Below are positions 1-11,631 of a stretch of DNA of 64,000 nucleotides, one piece after another. The translations under genes were made by a program, and so were the position numbers. Source of the DNA: Steinernema hermaphroditum (taxonomy: Eukaryota > Nematoda > Chromadorea > Rhabditida > Steinernematidae); the NCBI GenBank assembly GCA_030435675.1, contig CM059624.1, forward strand, positions 8,208,769-8,272,768, given 5' to 3'. Under the pieces are notes generated by a model, which had not been told where the DNA came from, did not search any database, and saw nothing but the letters and a program-made list of their open reading frames with translations. Position 1 is the stretch's first letter; each line of letters begins with the position of its first letter.

Positions 1-683
1 TTGAGTGGATGAGTAGGGTGTACTTTCGGCCCTTCGTTTTTCTCGACAAACAGAGAAGTGCCGATTCTGAGAGGAAATCGGAGAAGTTGTCCGCGGGTGA
101 AGGTTTTCCGGAGTTATAAATACGGCGGCGGACCGGAAATCCGAACGGCAGCGCTGAACTCGAGAAGCGAAGTCATGCGACTCGACCACGCCGCTTTGTT
201 TGTTTAAACCGCCGAAAAAAAGTCGAGGAAAGTTGCATCCGAAGGAGCGGGTGGGAGTTGAGGGTGTAGGGTTCGGGGAAGCGGAAACACTGGGAGAAAG
301 CACCACCAGTGTAGCCGATATGATAGGTTACAAAAACAGTTTGAGAATGAGTGTTTCATGTTCCATGATGTTCGTAGAGCTGTCATACAACACACTAAGA
401 GTCAACATGAACGTATGACCGAAGGTTCCAGAAGCATTGATATGTTCTGTGTAATAAGTGGCTATTCACAGAAATATTCCGTTAGCGCGACTTTTGCGGA
501 ACTTCTTCATTCCGACGCCTCAGAAATATTCTCTCAAGGTGTACGGAAGTCAATCACCGAAAAAAAACGAACGCCGGTTGAACCAAGAATGTTTCCAACT
601 GTTTTCAAAGCGACGACACTCCGAGTGATCAGAACTGGAGACAAGTCGCCCGGAGCGGTTGTTTTTCGCGTTGCACTTTCCAG
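1..683. other. 5' flank, no gene recognised
   Basis: No open frame here joins to a splice pattern I can defend. A TATA-like string (tataaata) lies at 115-122, but nothing shows which transcript, if any, it serves. The end of the stretch reads ttgcactttccag directly before the ATG at 684. That resembles a splice acceptor and may be the trans-splice site of the next gene. Confidence 0.5.
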
Positions 684-1696
684 ATGGCCGCGTCGGTTGT
701 CGTCGATCCTCAAACGGAGCAGCCAGATGCACTTTGGAGGGAGAAGTACTCAAAGGAACGCGTCTGCGATCCCATCGGGCACCCCGTCAGGTGTGTGATC
801 GCTTGTTTTCGAAGTGCCTAGGAACGCTTTCAGTTGGGGAGAGCCTATTCACGCCGACAAAGTCCGTTTCGTTTGTATCGCAGACACGCACGAGAAGTTG
901 GAGACGATTTTGGGGCGCATTCCAGAAGGAGACGTCCTCGTTCACTGTGGTGATTTCACAAACTTCGGAGACCGAGACGAGATCTTGAAATTCAACGAGT
1001 CCATCGGTGAGTGGAAGACGCTCAAAGTGTTCACCTTACATCTCTTTCAGGAAAACTTCCACATCGCTACAAGATCGTGATTGCCGGTAACCACGAACTT
1101 GGGTTCGAAGACGGTGAAGACGAGTCCCTCCGCCTGCCGAAATATCAGAACAGGGGAACTTCCAAGGGGTACGAGCTCCTGACGAATTGCATCTATCTAC
1201 AGGACAGCTATGTGGATGTAAGATGCTAAGTGGGACCATAATGTGCTGATGATGCTGAAAATAACAGGTGTTCGGAGTACGCGTCTACGGAAGTTCATGG
1301 CACCCGATGGCCGGCTACTCATTCAGCCGAAAACGTGGCAAGGAACTCCTCGACAAGTGGAAGCTGATCCCCGAAGGTGTGGATGTCCTGCTGACCCATA
1401 CACCGCCACTTGGCCACAATGACGTCTACGAAGGCCAACACAGTGGCTGCGTGGAGCTCTTGAACACCGTGGAAAAGCGTGTGAAGCCGAAGTTCCACAT
1501 GTTAGTACCCTTTCCCTATTTGCCTTTTTACGATGATTCTATTTTAAGCTTCGGACATGTGCACGAGAAAAACGGAGTTACTTCCAATGGAACGACGACT
1601 TTTTTGAACGCGTCGATATGCAGCCATGCTCTGGATTGCATCAACAACGCGATTCGTTTCGACTTTCCCCTGAAAAAGGGATTCTCGAAGGCGTGA
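684..1696 (+). CDS. MPPED-type metallophosphoesterase
   Basis: Five exons (684-790, 834-1006, 1051-1217, 1268-1500, 1549-1696) give a 275-aa protein with matching phases at every junction. It belongs to the calcineurin-like phosphoesterase superfamily, MPPED1/MPPED2 branch (UPF0046), which hydrolyses phosphodiester bonds with two metal ions. The metal-binding blocks are visible in order: FVCIADTHEK near residue 52, DVLVHCGDFTNFG, AGNHE near residue 105, LLTHTPPLGH, and FGHVHEKNGV near the C-terminus, whose last block crosses the fourth intron. The length is close to vertebrate MPPED (about 295 aa). The ATG at 684 is chosen because it directly follows a splice-acceptor-like cttrccag string, as expected for trans-splicing. 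The family is clear; the natural substrate cannot be told from sequence. Confidence 0.9.
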
Positions 1697-4600
1697 AGTT
1701 TGATTTGTGCCTTTGCCCACAATTCCATCAGTAAATGATTTGTGAAGCTGTACAATCATCGACTAGTGGTTTGAGCGAAAATTTAACGATCAGAAATAAC
1801 GAAGGCAATGGTAATAACAACTGGTGAAGTAAATGACATTCACTTCTTTCCGCGGTGTTTGTAAACTCCTCCGCCCGGCTCCTTACTTGTGCGTACACGT
1901 CTTCTCGAGTGCGCTCACCCGGAGGGCGGTGAGCGATTACGGTATCTAAAAGAAGCACCTGAGGAAAAGACGACTATTTTCCAGGAAGAAAGGTTGCTCT
2001 TGGGTCTGTGCTCAGGGTGGGAGTGTAAATATGTTTCCATTATACTAAAAGCTAGATTATCCGTCAATATATCTAACACAATCTACTCATTTTAGTACAT
2101 TGTGCTATTTACAACAGCATCATTCAACTGAACAACCATTACCCCAAAACAGCGTTTTGAAGGGTTTCTTCCTGCTCTTTATGATAAACACGCTCGAATG
2201 TAGACGAGCTTGCCCTTCAAGATTTGCTTAGCAGAAATTCCCACTAATGAGGCACGAGAAGTGCGTCGAGTGAGCAGAGAACTGTTCACTGATTCCAACG
2301 CTCCATAGACCAGCAAGCGACAGTCAATATAGATACAGAACCGTGGGGTTTGCGCCAAGATAACAGCAGCGTGGAATGCTCGGGTCGTTGGGGCCTATTC
2401 CTAGTTTTTGACAATGAAAAGATCCATTTGTGAAAAGCTCGTTTACAGTGGTTCATGGAAAGCGCTACTAGCCCGCTTACGTGTTTCGCAGAACGCAATT
2501 CAAGGAGCGTCACCAATTTCTAACGATTCACTCTCACACGTTCTCTTTTAGCCGATGAATTGTACTGGCTAGTGGACCGAATCCAAGAGTCCAGTAGAGC
2601 TTCTTTCGGCTACTATTTTCGGACAAAAGACTCGTTTAGCGAACCTCAGAGAGAGCGAGAGGACGACCCTACCGATAGCCACCGACACAAATAAAAATGA
2701 CCCAATCCATCAGTAAATTTCTTTAATTCTTTGCTATTTACATGTAAACGAGGGAAAGAGTTTATAACAGTTGAGCAACAAGGGGAAGCAGCACTGTGAA
2801 TAGGGAGAATAGCGATATCGCCAGAGGTGTACCCTGATCCCTCCCCGAAGCGGCGTTGCAGAAGTCACTCTGGCAACAACAAATTTCACCTAAAACTCCA
2901 GCGGAAAAGCAAAACTCCTCCTCTCGCGAGGTTCTTGACCGCGAACGATCGGGAGTGTATCGCTGGGGATGGTCCTGGCCGGGTCTTGTGAAGCGTTGGT
3001 TCTCGAACTGGATGACGTCGGACTTCTGACTCTGAGAAATCGACTGACATAGGGAAACGTGGCTGATCGAGTTCCCGTCACAAGACCATTGTGAATCGCC
3101 GCTTCTGCAAGAGGTGGGTTTCTGGGGGTGCGAGAGAAGATGTTTTCTGGGGAAGTTGGAAGGCTATCAGCCATACCATTTTGGGATTTTCATCATTCAG
3201 TTGCTTTAGGTCGCAGCACTTTCATCTTTTTATGCATGGTGACGTTATGGATATCTTCCATAAAATTATTTTACGCTTTCCTCTGCAGTCAGAGAGGTTT
3301 ATTTTCGGATTTTGCTGTAGGGGAGGATCGTACCTCGGGGTTATCCTTATGCAGTGATTGAGCGAAGAGCACTCGTTGCGCTCGAGGGGGTTCCCGGCGA
3401 AGCAGCGGAGACTCTCGATGAAGGGGATGAAGGTTATCGAGTAGAGAAAGTGGAGATAGCGGGACATCTGAAACCGCGCCGAATGCTACTCGAGTCTTCT
3501 TCTTCGCGGTAAACAAACACGACTCACACGTGAATAATAAATGCCGCGTTCACGCGATATTCCCTAACCGTTCTCGCGCTCCGAATCCATCTTCTTCGCC
3601 GACTCATCGCAATGCATTTCAAAGTGTACTCCGGAGACAGTCCTCTTGGGTCGGCGAAGGACGCCGTGGAGGCTGAAGCTTGGCCGTTAGGGCTGGGGGA
3701 CGCGCGTTTTCTTGCGAAGCACCTGCGGGCCAATTTGTGGGGATGATCAATTATTAATAGAAGGCGAAGTGCTCCTTTTGGAGCCGATCGATAGACTCTA
3801 ATTTAATTACGATGAATTATTCAGAGAAGATGAAAGCGAACTCCTTTAGGATACCTGGCCCAACGAGGATAGGGCGTAGGGAATCGGTGCAGAGGAGGCG
3901 AAGGAGGCGAGGCGGAGGGAGGGAGTTCAGGGGAATCAATTGGCTTCTTCACCGGAAGATTTACTTGGCGGGCAGCTTGCCGCTTGATTAGCTCGTTAGC
4001 GAAGTCAAAGCGGGCGCCGCGGGGGGCCGATCAGAAGGCGAAAGACGGGAGGGGACGAATCCGTGGAGGTGCCGAAGTTGCACACGCGGAAGAGATTAAG
4101 AGAAGGCGTCGTCGAGTCAACGAGGGTAAACTAGGCGGAGAAGACGCTGAGGGGCATCGAGAAGACACAAGTGGATTAGCGCAGTTTAAGTAAATGGCTT
4201 GGCGATGTCTTTTAGAAGACGCAAGCGACGGAACGTGAGGGACGCGGAATCGGAGGCGCTTGAACGTTGAAGGCTGAATAGGTGTCGAAGGCAATCTGGA
4301 GGCCCTCGAACAAAAGAAGAGGCGTTGGATACGTAAACATCATTGTTATCCTCGAGAATAGGTCGTCAAGGCATCGAAACGCGCCTCTTTTGTTTCGAGG
4401 CTCACCTCGGGACGCAATCAAGAGCCCGCAGGCAATCGAGGCATCGAAAACAGCGCCAATCTCGAGGCCCTCCCGAAGCGAGTGTTTCGCCCGACTCCAT
4501 TTTGAAGCGCATTTATTAATTAGCGAATATAGTCCCCGGAGGATCGGCGGAGAAGCGCAAGAGTCACCGCTAGAGTGGCGGCACCGCTTAATTAAGGCTC

Positions 4601-5904
4601 CTGAGGGTCTTCGGGACAATATCGGCGCGATGACACCGGGAGTGGACAAAAGTGGAGAAAGCGTCCTTTGCGGAGATTAATTAACTGATGATACCGATGA
4701 AGAGGCGCGCTACTCCTCTGCCTCGAGGCGATTATAGGAAAGAAACGTCGTGCAGGGCCTGCGCTCTTTGTAATTAGTTTTATTGAAAAGGGTCTCGATC
4801 ACCCGGGTGAAAGGGTCCCGATTACGATCTGGGGGCCCATTATTATGAGATCGTTAAATGGACGACGATCGGGGCGCCGGAGGTGAATGGGAGGCGAATG
4901 AGGGGACGGTGATCCGCAGGAGTGTGAATGGCAAAGTAATAACGAGCCGAGGAGGCCTTGAAGAGGATCGGAAATTGCGGCGCACAATGGGAAAATCCGT
5001 TTGCAGAGGGAGGGGAAGTCGCGGCCCATTGCTTGTACAAATATGGGCGAAGGACAAGGGAGGCGCGATCTGACTCGCAGTGGAGGCGCCTCCGAACGGC
5101 GCCTTCGAGGGAGGGACCCGTCGGGGAAAGGAGCACGTCTCCGCTGACCGGAACGTTGATTTCGGTAATCCGGCGGATGGAGAAGGCAAACGAATGTGTA
5201 AGTCGCTGGTCGAAGCAGCAAACGACGAGCGTACACGGTTGGAATCTGTAAAGGCCGACACGATTCCCTGCCACACCGGCTATGTGGGGCAAGATTACGG
5301 TAGTTCATCAGGAAGGAAGAAATGAAAGATTTCTGCCCTTCTTCTGCTGGAGACAATTTAAAGACGTTCTACGTTTGTCCTTTTCGGCTTTTTCTGTCTT
5401 ATCCTGCGGTTTCCGCGAACGATGGATTACGGTAGACTGTCATGGTTCCTCGGGAGGAATTATTTGCGGGTCTTCAGACTGCTTGCCTGATCAATTCGCA
5501 ATTGATTATGGTATTCTGTGAGTTGAGACTGTTTAAATCCGACTCTCTTTTCTTTAGTTATTTTGTAGGCGAGATGCGCCTCTCCACGCGTCCAATTCGT
5601 CGTCGTAAGAGCGAAAATTCTGTTGACGTCACGCTCCTCACAGCAGCATCTGGGTGCCGTAATCGCCGCTTCCATCACCGGCGGAGCATCGCGGCTCAGC
5701 GAGTTGTACACAACTTTTCGTCATTAGCGAATCATTAGTGCGCGAGATTTACGGCTGTCAACAAGTTGAGGCAAATGTTGCGATCGATAAGGAAGGCAAG
5801 ACGGCCACGCCGTACGTTCCTCTGATTCTTGCTCGGCCGTGTCGCCTCTCCGCGCCCTGAGTTCGCCTACATTTGCTACCATTTTAAGAAGGAATTCGCG
5901 AAGA
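1697..5904. other. Gene-poor intergenic region
   Basis: About 4.2 kb with no supportable exon. 1697-3800 is of mixed composition. 3800-5260 is GC-rich, peppered with short AT islands (attaatta, ttaattaa), like the stretch upstream of mbr-1. Long frames at 4800-5350 overlap on several strands, carry no recognisable domain and have the base skew of GC-rich noncoding DNA. Two copies of TACGGTA lie near 5296 and 5428. Enhancers for the flanking genes could be here, but nothing proves it. Confidence 0.5.
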
Positions 5905-6589
5905 ATGGCCGACACTACCGTTTTCCTCTTCTACCCGAACTTGGTCGGATACGCAAGAATCGTTCTGGCCATCATTTCGTTCGCCTACATGACCTCCAAT
6001 CCGCTCAGGGCATGTCTGTGCTACTTTCTGAGCGCCATGTTGGACGCCATCGACGGACATCTTGCCCGCATATATAACCAAGGTGAGGTCTGCTCATAAG
6101 TCCATATGTTGATTGCCACATTTTGCAGGATCTCGTTTCGGAGCCATGCTCGATCAGTTGACCGATCGGTGCGCCTTCATGGCTCTTCTGATGGCTCTTT
6201 GCCACTTCTACCCACGATGGATGTTCTGGTTCCAGATGACGGCCGTTATCGACATCGCTTCTCACTGGCTTCACCTCCACGCTACCGATCTTACCCGAAA
6301 AGCCAGTCACAAGTCGTCAAGCAATCCTATCTTGAATCTCTACTACACATCCCGGCCATTCCTTTTCTTCATGTGCTTCGGCAACGAAGCCTTCTTCGGT
6401 CTCCTCTACGTGAACGCCTTCTGGCAAGGTCCGGCTTTGTTCGCCGGTGTCCATCTCATGGGACTTGTTGCTTTCGTCTTCTTCCCAGTGGCTTTCGTGA
6501 AGAGCGTTATCAGCCTTGTTCACCTTGTGACCGCGTCACAAACCGTCGTTCAACACGATGTTGAACTCATCGAGGCCCGTGAAAAGTAG
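5905..6589 (+). CDS. pisy-1: CDP-diacylglycerol-inositol 3-phosphatidyltransferase (PI synthase)
   Basis: Two exons (5905-6082, 6129-6589) encode 212 aa, the usual size of PI synthase. The enzyme joins CDP-diacylglycerol and myo-inositol to make phosphatidylinositol in the ER membrane. The CDP-alcohol phosphotransferase signature D-x2-DG-x2-AR...G-x3-D-x3-D is complete: MLDAIDGHLAR at residues 46-56, then, just after the intron, GSRFGAMLDQLTDR. Several hydrophobic segments (IVLAIISFAYM, FLFFMCFGNEAFFG, LVAFVFFPVAFV) fit a multi-span membrane protein. The start is the first ATG of the frame and gives the normal short N-terminus (MADTTVFLFYPNLVGY). A polyadenylation signal aataaa lies at 6739-6744. 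The mrps-35 ATG follows only 105 bp after that signal, so the two genes look like an operon. Confidence 0.95.
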
Positions 6590-6738
6590 CCCGGCGGGGT
6601 TTTATCACATATTATTTGTTCCTACAAAGATACTCAACCGTTTTTAGCCCCAAAGATATGAGATCATGCCTGTTAGATCCACTTTTGTGATATATTTTCA
6701 CATTCCGGTTTTAGTTTTTGATCATTCCAGTTGAGAGA

Positions 6739-6744
6739 AATAAA
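6739..6744 (+). terminator. Polyadenylation signal of pisy-1
   Basis: Canonical aataaa 150 bp after the pisy-1 stop. The next gene's splice-acceptor-like ttgtagcag ends at 6848, about 100 bp further on. That is the spacing expected between 3' cleavage and SL2-type trans-splicing in nematode operons. Confidence 0.6.
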
Positions 6745-6848
6745 CGCAGTAGATATTTTCCTTGTATGTGGTAATTTCTTGTTCTTTGCAGTTTCATATT
6801 TCAAGAGTGATCTTAGAAGTGTTTTCTGATGTTTCGCCTTTGTAGCAG

Positions 6849-8195
6849 ATGCTATCTATATTCCGAGGCAGTGTAAGTTGCCGTATTGTGCCGTCGCTCA
6901 GCTCCGTTAGGACGGAGGCGACGTTGGCCGAGAAAATGAAGAGAGCTGCCATGGGAATTGACCAGCAGGAAACTGAAGCTGTGCAGCGCGAGCGCGTGGA
7001 AAATGAACTTGATGACAAGGTTTGCTCAGTGGGAAAAGAACACATCATGTGGACAGTTTTCAGGGCGAACCGTTCCGCGAAGCTTTCGTCAAGCCAAAGC
7101 GCAAACTCAACGCGCAGCTCCAGCTGGAGCGTATGACGGGCCGTGCAGAGGTCGAGAAATTCAGCAGGACCGATCTCATGGACCGTCTTGCGGTAGGCTT
7201 TCAAGCAAGCTACCTAAACTTTTTTTGGTTGTATAGGTTCGCAGACCTCGCCATGAAGAGATGTCGACGGACCAAGACTGGCCAAGTGTGTGGCCCACAG
7301 CGGCGTCCTTCAAGGCCTCTGTTGTTCCTCTTCCCGTTCGAATGGGATCTCGTCCCAATCCTGACCGCCGACCGCCGTTCAAGAAGGTCGGTAACTTGGA
7401 GCTTGTCAAGATTCCCAACTTCCTCCATTTGACGCCAGAAGCCATCGAAAGACAGTGTAACGCCATTAAAAGTAGTTTGCGAATGCTTGCTTGGGTCGTA
7501 CTTATGAGATTCGTTTAGAATTTTGCACTCCATGGCCTAAAGAACTGAAAGAAGTGCCTGAGTTGTCCGACAAGTACTTACCTATGCAAATTTCGTACAG
7601 TGACTATATTCACCAAGGAACGTCTCTTCGCGATGGACGAGCGCGACTGTGCACCGTTACAATGAAGCTGGCTGACTTGAAGCTGGATGAGAAGTCCCGG
7701 GAGAAGTTCATTCGACTTGTCGGAAGCCGTTACGATGAAGAATCGGACGTGCTTACGATCGTAACGGACAGATGCCACACCAGGAAGCAGAATCGTGACT
7801 ACGCCATGTACTTGCTGACCGTACTCTTCCGAGAGTCGAAAAAGCGCGAATCCTGGGAGCAGTTGGCTGAAAGAAGAGATAACTTGAAGGTGCAATTCGA
7901 AGGTTCTCAGGGAGAGAAGCATCTGAAAGAAATAGTTGAAAAGAGCGATGGACTAGAAGATCTGAAAAAGGGAAATATCAATAAGAACCCGAAGATTCGC
8001 AAATTCGCCGAAGTGTGGCACAAGTACCGGAATGAGGTATCTCTTTTTGTGTCTGACCCGGAATGCTTTGCCCTGTTTCAGAAGGAAACAGCCGAATCGA
8101 CACGCTCCTACTCGGCGTCCGTTCGCGATCTGCTGGGCATCCAGAGCCTCGACGATAAGTGTAAAGTCGTGGAAGCGAACAGAGCGATGGACTAG
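6849..8195 (+). CDS. mrps-35: Mitochondrial small-subunit ribosomal protein S35 (mS35)
   Basis: Five exons (6849-7019, 7064-7192, 7237-7471, 7519-8036, 8082-8195) encode about 388 aa of a mitochondrial ribosomal S35 (MRP-S28/S35 family), a component of the mitoribosome small subunit. The family core is seen in exon 4: [20 protein letters not shown], then [11 protein letters not shown]. The upstream proline-rich stretch ([20 protein letters not shown]...[16 protein letters not shown]) also matches. The N-terminus ([19 protein letters not shown]) is basic and hydroxylated, like a mitochondrial presequence. The last intron (8037-8081) is 45 bp with no stop, so retention would simply add 15 residues. 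The gene follows pisy-1 on the same strand and its ATG abuts a splice-acceptor-like string, suggesting it is the second gene of an operon. Confidence 0.9.
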
Positions 8196-8395
8196 AAGAC
8201 TAGAAATACCGTTGTTAAGTTGTTTTCTGTTTTGTAGGATCTGATAAAGCGTTGTTCTCCTCACACTATTAGTATTTGAGAGGCCGAATTCCAGGGCTGT
8301 GGGATGTTCCAGCGCGTTTCGGCGATGACTAATGAATGGTCATTCACGAGAAGCCTTTTGTGCGGTTGTAGCCGAGAAGCCCGCATTCCAGTGCG

Positions 8396-9163
8396 ATGGA
8401 TACGACAGCGCTGCTGCTCCTATTCCTACTCCTGGCCGTTGCCACGGCCAATCCGGTGCAGCACTGCTGCAGCGCCGAGTGCTGCTGCGCCACCTGTCCC
8501 CGGGAGAGCTGCGTGACCTCTGCGCCCTATCTGCAGCCTTCAAGGTGAGCGAATCCTCTTCAATCTCCTAGAGACCCGTCAGATGCTTCTGCTCGGACGT
8601 GTGCCGTCGGATCGCCGCTCCACCGAACGTCCTCGACGTCCACGTGAGCGCTCCCCTCCAGCCGCCTCAGCAGCCCGTCCAAGTTGTCCACAACGTTGTC
8701 GTCAACTCGCAGAAGGTGGGCCTTTAGAAGCCCGTTCCCCAATCTCTGTTTAGGAGGGATGTTGCGAATCGGTGGGACCATGTTGTGGCAACTGTGGCGC
8801 CGAAAGACTCGGCCTCTACACGGCATCGGTCTGCGGCTTATCCTGGAGCCACATCTGGGGTGAGTAGCGAGCGGTCCTCCCACAGTACTGCCCTCCCTTG
8901 CAGCGTCCCCTCTTCTGATTGGCCTCTTCATTGCCGTCGTCGTGATCGTCGTCTTGATCCTGATCACCTGCTGCTGCCTCCTCTTCTCCTTCTTCTCGGA
9001 CTCTCGTGCCTTCGGCCGCCGCCGTCGTCCGGACTCTTTCGAAGTGATTCACGAGGAGGAGACGATGGAGTACTCCCGAGGAGGCGGCGCCCAGTGCCGC
9101 GAAGTGCGATTCGAGGGCGGATCGGACTCGGCGCAGCACCAGCATAAACAACGATACCTATAA
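8396..9163 (+). CDS. Cys-rich type I membrane protein (Shisa-like organisation)
   Basis: Four exons (8396-8544, 8583-8715, 8754-8859, 8904-9163) give 215 aa. There is a signal peptide (MDTTALLLLFLLLAVATA), then a short ectodomain with Cys clusters (CCSAECCCATC, CFCSDVC, CCESVGPCCGNC). One transmembrane segment follows (LLIGLFIAVVVIVVLILI), then a juxtamembrane CCC and a basic stop-transfer (RRRRR). The roughly 55-residue cytoplasmic tail has EVIHEEETMEYS. This layout resembles Shisa-family adaptors, which also pair a Cys-rich ectodomain with a CCC-flanked helix, but the Cys spacing is not convincing enough to assign the family. I do not recognise a specific orthologue. Intron 1 must use the acceptor ending at 8582; the earlier tag at about 8570 breaks the frame. 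Confidence 0.75.
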
Positions 9164-10075
9164 TCTCATGCAAATTCTATTTTCCGCTTTGTCGAACTCA
9201 GAATCGCCGATTGCAATTTTAATTTAAAACAAACAGCTCTTCGAAGGGGGCGGTCGAGGGCGCCCTCCAAAATCCGTGTAACCGGACACCGTAATCCGCG
9301 TAATTGGTGGCCCTTATCCGGAGTGGGCCATTCGGGCCGCTTGTCCTCGCCGGCGACGGCTGATCGCTTAATTGGGTGCTCTGTGCCCGGCCGGATTCGC
9401 AACTGTCGCTGTTCTGTCAACAAGGCTGACTCACCTCCTTCCGATCGCTTCTCCGTCTTTTGGTGCCGCAATCGTAAAAGCCGAGAGGCGGCCGCTGCTG
9501 TCACTGTTAACTGCTTCTTCAGAACTTCGAATCTATTTCTCCATTTGCTTTCGGCGTAATTTTGGAAAAGCGTCGCCGAAAAATGTTTGTGATCTGCTTA
9601 CTGCTTCGTCACTCGGGATTCTTCGTCTAGTTAACTTCAGATCGAATTTGTGGAACGCGAAGTGACTCTTTTTGGGTACTCCCCTGATGAGTTCTGAAAA
9701 ACAACTCAGCGCATGTACAGTGCAACTGTAGAGCATCGCATATCGATCCGTTCTGTGGGGATATCAGCGGCGAGTGACTCAAGGGCGGCATGAAACTCCG
9801 ATCGGTTTCCCTTTGGAACCGGTTCGGAGAAGCTCCGGCTCTTCTTCTGAACTCGCTAGATACTCACGTCGCCTGGCCCCGTCACTCGATTTTTATGAAC
9901 TCGCGATCAATCAAAGCGCCCGGCAGCTGCTTCCGCGGTTCCGGAGGGCCACTTGTTTGTGCACGCCGATTCGTGTCCTCCGAGGCCTTCCTCCTAAAAC
10001 CTGCTCCGAAGCGATCGCAATCGCCGATTTAATCTCTTACGACTGCGAAGGTACCCGATTTCAGAAACCGAAGCG
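9164..10075. other. Intergenic, probable promoter region of the Ly6-like gene
   Basis: No coding exon was found over about 900 bp. Open frames on both strands are short and without motif. The stretch separates two same-strand genes and so should hold the 3' UTR of the first and the promoter of the second. A splice-acceptor-like gatttcag lies just before the ATG at 10076. Confidence 0.5.
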
Positions 10076-11005
10076 ATGACGCGGGCGACCGTCTTGCTCC
10101 TCTCCCTCCTCGTTCTTCTTCCCCTGTTCACAGGTAAACCGAATAAACACCCGAATCGGCTAGCGTGTCCTTTTTGAGTGAGTCCTGAGCTGAATCCACA
10201 AAATTACCGTATGCCTTGAATATCATTTGTATGTGCCGGATCATGGAAAACGAAGTGAAAACGGAAAGAAAAAAAAACGGTGATGTGCTGAAGGAAAGCT
10301 GTAGGTCACCTGATCGGAGATCGTTAAAAAATCAACTTCCGCACTATGTCTTTTTTATTTGGATAGTGTAAAGACTAAAGTACTAAAAGAAAGCTGACAT
10401 TTCCAGTTATACGGTAGGGAAAAATAGCTCCCATAAAACAGCTCAGTTGCCAGTAACCGCACCCTGTATTCAGAGAGCGCTAAGTACTGTTTCTCGGGAC
10501 AGAACAACCGCTACGTGAAGAAGCAGTGCTCCACAGGTGGCGACGACCTCGAGTACACGTGTCAGAAGTTCGTCTGCGAGGGCGGAAGGGGTGAGTTAGG
10601 CCAGCTCGGTGTCGTATTGTGGTCGTCCGTCGTTTGTAGCCCCGTTCGTGTTGAGAACGTGCGCCCGCAAGAACCAGGGATGCATCGCAGGACCGCGCGT
10701 CTGCAAGTTCTCCGGAGGCCAGGGATCGTGCTCCAAGTGTGACGGCGACGGCTGCAACAACTGAACCCGCCTTCTTCTCCTCCAGTCACCCTCTCTCGCT
10801 TCTAGACCCCTTCGACCTCCGCTCCTGCGCCGAGTCCAGCGACGACCCTTGCGCGGCTTCCGATCGCCTCTGTCAACAGAACGGCGGCGTCGGGCGCTGC
10901 AACGTCTGCAGCGACGACTACTGTAACTCGGCGCCCTCCTTCTCTACCGTACTCTCCCTCGCTTTCCCCTTGTTCCTTTCTTTTCTTTTCGGTTCTTTCT
11001 TCTGA
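10076..11005 (+). CDS. Ly6/uPAR-like Cys-rich protein with two alternative last exons
   Basis: Exon 1 (10076-10133) encodes a signal peptide (TVLLLSLLVLLPLF). Exon 2 (10474-10590) holds YCFSGQNNRYVKKQCS and CQKFVCEGG. Two homologous last exons follow, both entered in phase 1. Exon 3a (10640-10764) reads APFVLRTC...GSCSKCDGDGCNN-stop, giving 99 aa. Exon 3b (10806-11005) reads DPFDLRSC...GRCNVCSDDYCN, continues into a hydrophobic tail (VLSLAFPLFLSFLFGSFF) and stops, giving 124 aa. The C-x2-C-x2-D-x-CN ending is the Ly6/three-finger hallmark. The 3b tail looks like a GPI-attachment signal. No GT donor joins 3a to 3b, so they are best read as mutually exclusive. Which protein family member this is remains open; C. 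elegans ODR-2/HOT proteins are a possible comparison. Confidence 0.7.
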
Positions 11006-11629
11006 CTTATGTTTCCGTTTGAATGTCGTCTGTATTTTATCACTCCATTAGTCACATTTGATCGATACATCTCGGTTCAGATAAAAAGTACACCAACTAC
11101 CGTACACGGTTACAAAACAAAAAATCAGCGGAGGATCTGCACAACGTGTTTAGGTGTGTTTCCGAAGCACAACAACAGATTTTGACTCTAACAGGCAAAG
11201 GATAAATCTTTCCATATAGCAGACTTTTTGAAAGATCGGGGAAGCCGAGTTTGTAGGTTAAAAGCGAACTGAGAGGTGCAGCCTGAACCCTTGTCGAGAA
11301 CACAGCCCAGGACTACACAAAGGCTTGTTTCCAGCACCAAAAGAGCAGCACCAAGAGCCACATTTTAGACCTGTGGTCTCTTCGGTGCTGCAGAAGTTTA
11401 GCGCCACTCCTCCAAACGTTTTCCTGATCAAACACTTATTAAGAAAGTCGGCAGTTTGTTCGAAGAGGGCTCAGAGGACTAATGTCGTGGACAGCATCCT
11501 TTGAATTCCCTCATTAGCCTAAGAGGCTTAACGGTTAAAGGGAATAACAAAAGTTCTAAGAGGCGCCCGGTTTGATCAGGTTTTGTAGAGTGATTGTTGG
11601 GTAGTAGTCCCCTTTTGTGTCTATGATTG
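11006..11629. other. Intergenic stretch after the Ly6-like gene
   Basis: About 620 bp with no exon I can support. It should contain the 3' UTR of exon 3b. A TACCGTA copy lies near 11098. The stretch ends at the TA that borders the mariner-like element. Confidence 0.4.
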
Positions 11630-11631
11630 TA

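Noticed and set aside
4799..5356. 185-codon minus-strand frame and its overlapping partners
   Set aside because: Several frames are open at once in GC-rich DNA with low-complexity Arg/Ser/Pro products. This is typical of noncoding sequence.
10764..10806. Direct splicing of Ly6 exon 3a to 3b to make a two-domain protein
   Set aside because: There is no GT or GC donor before the 3a stop that restores the frame of 3b.
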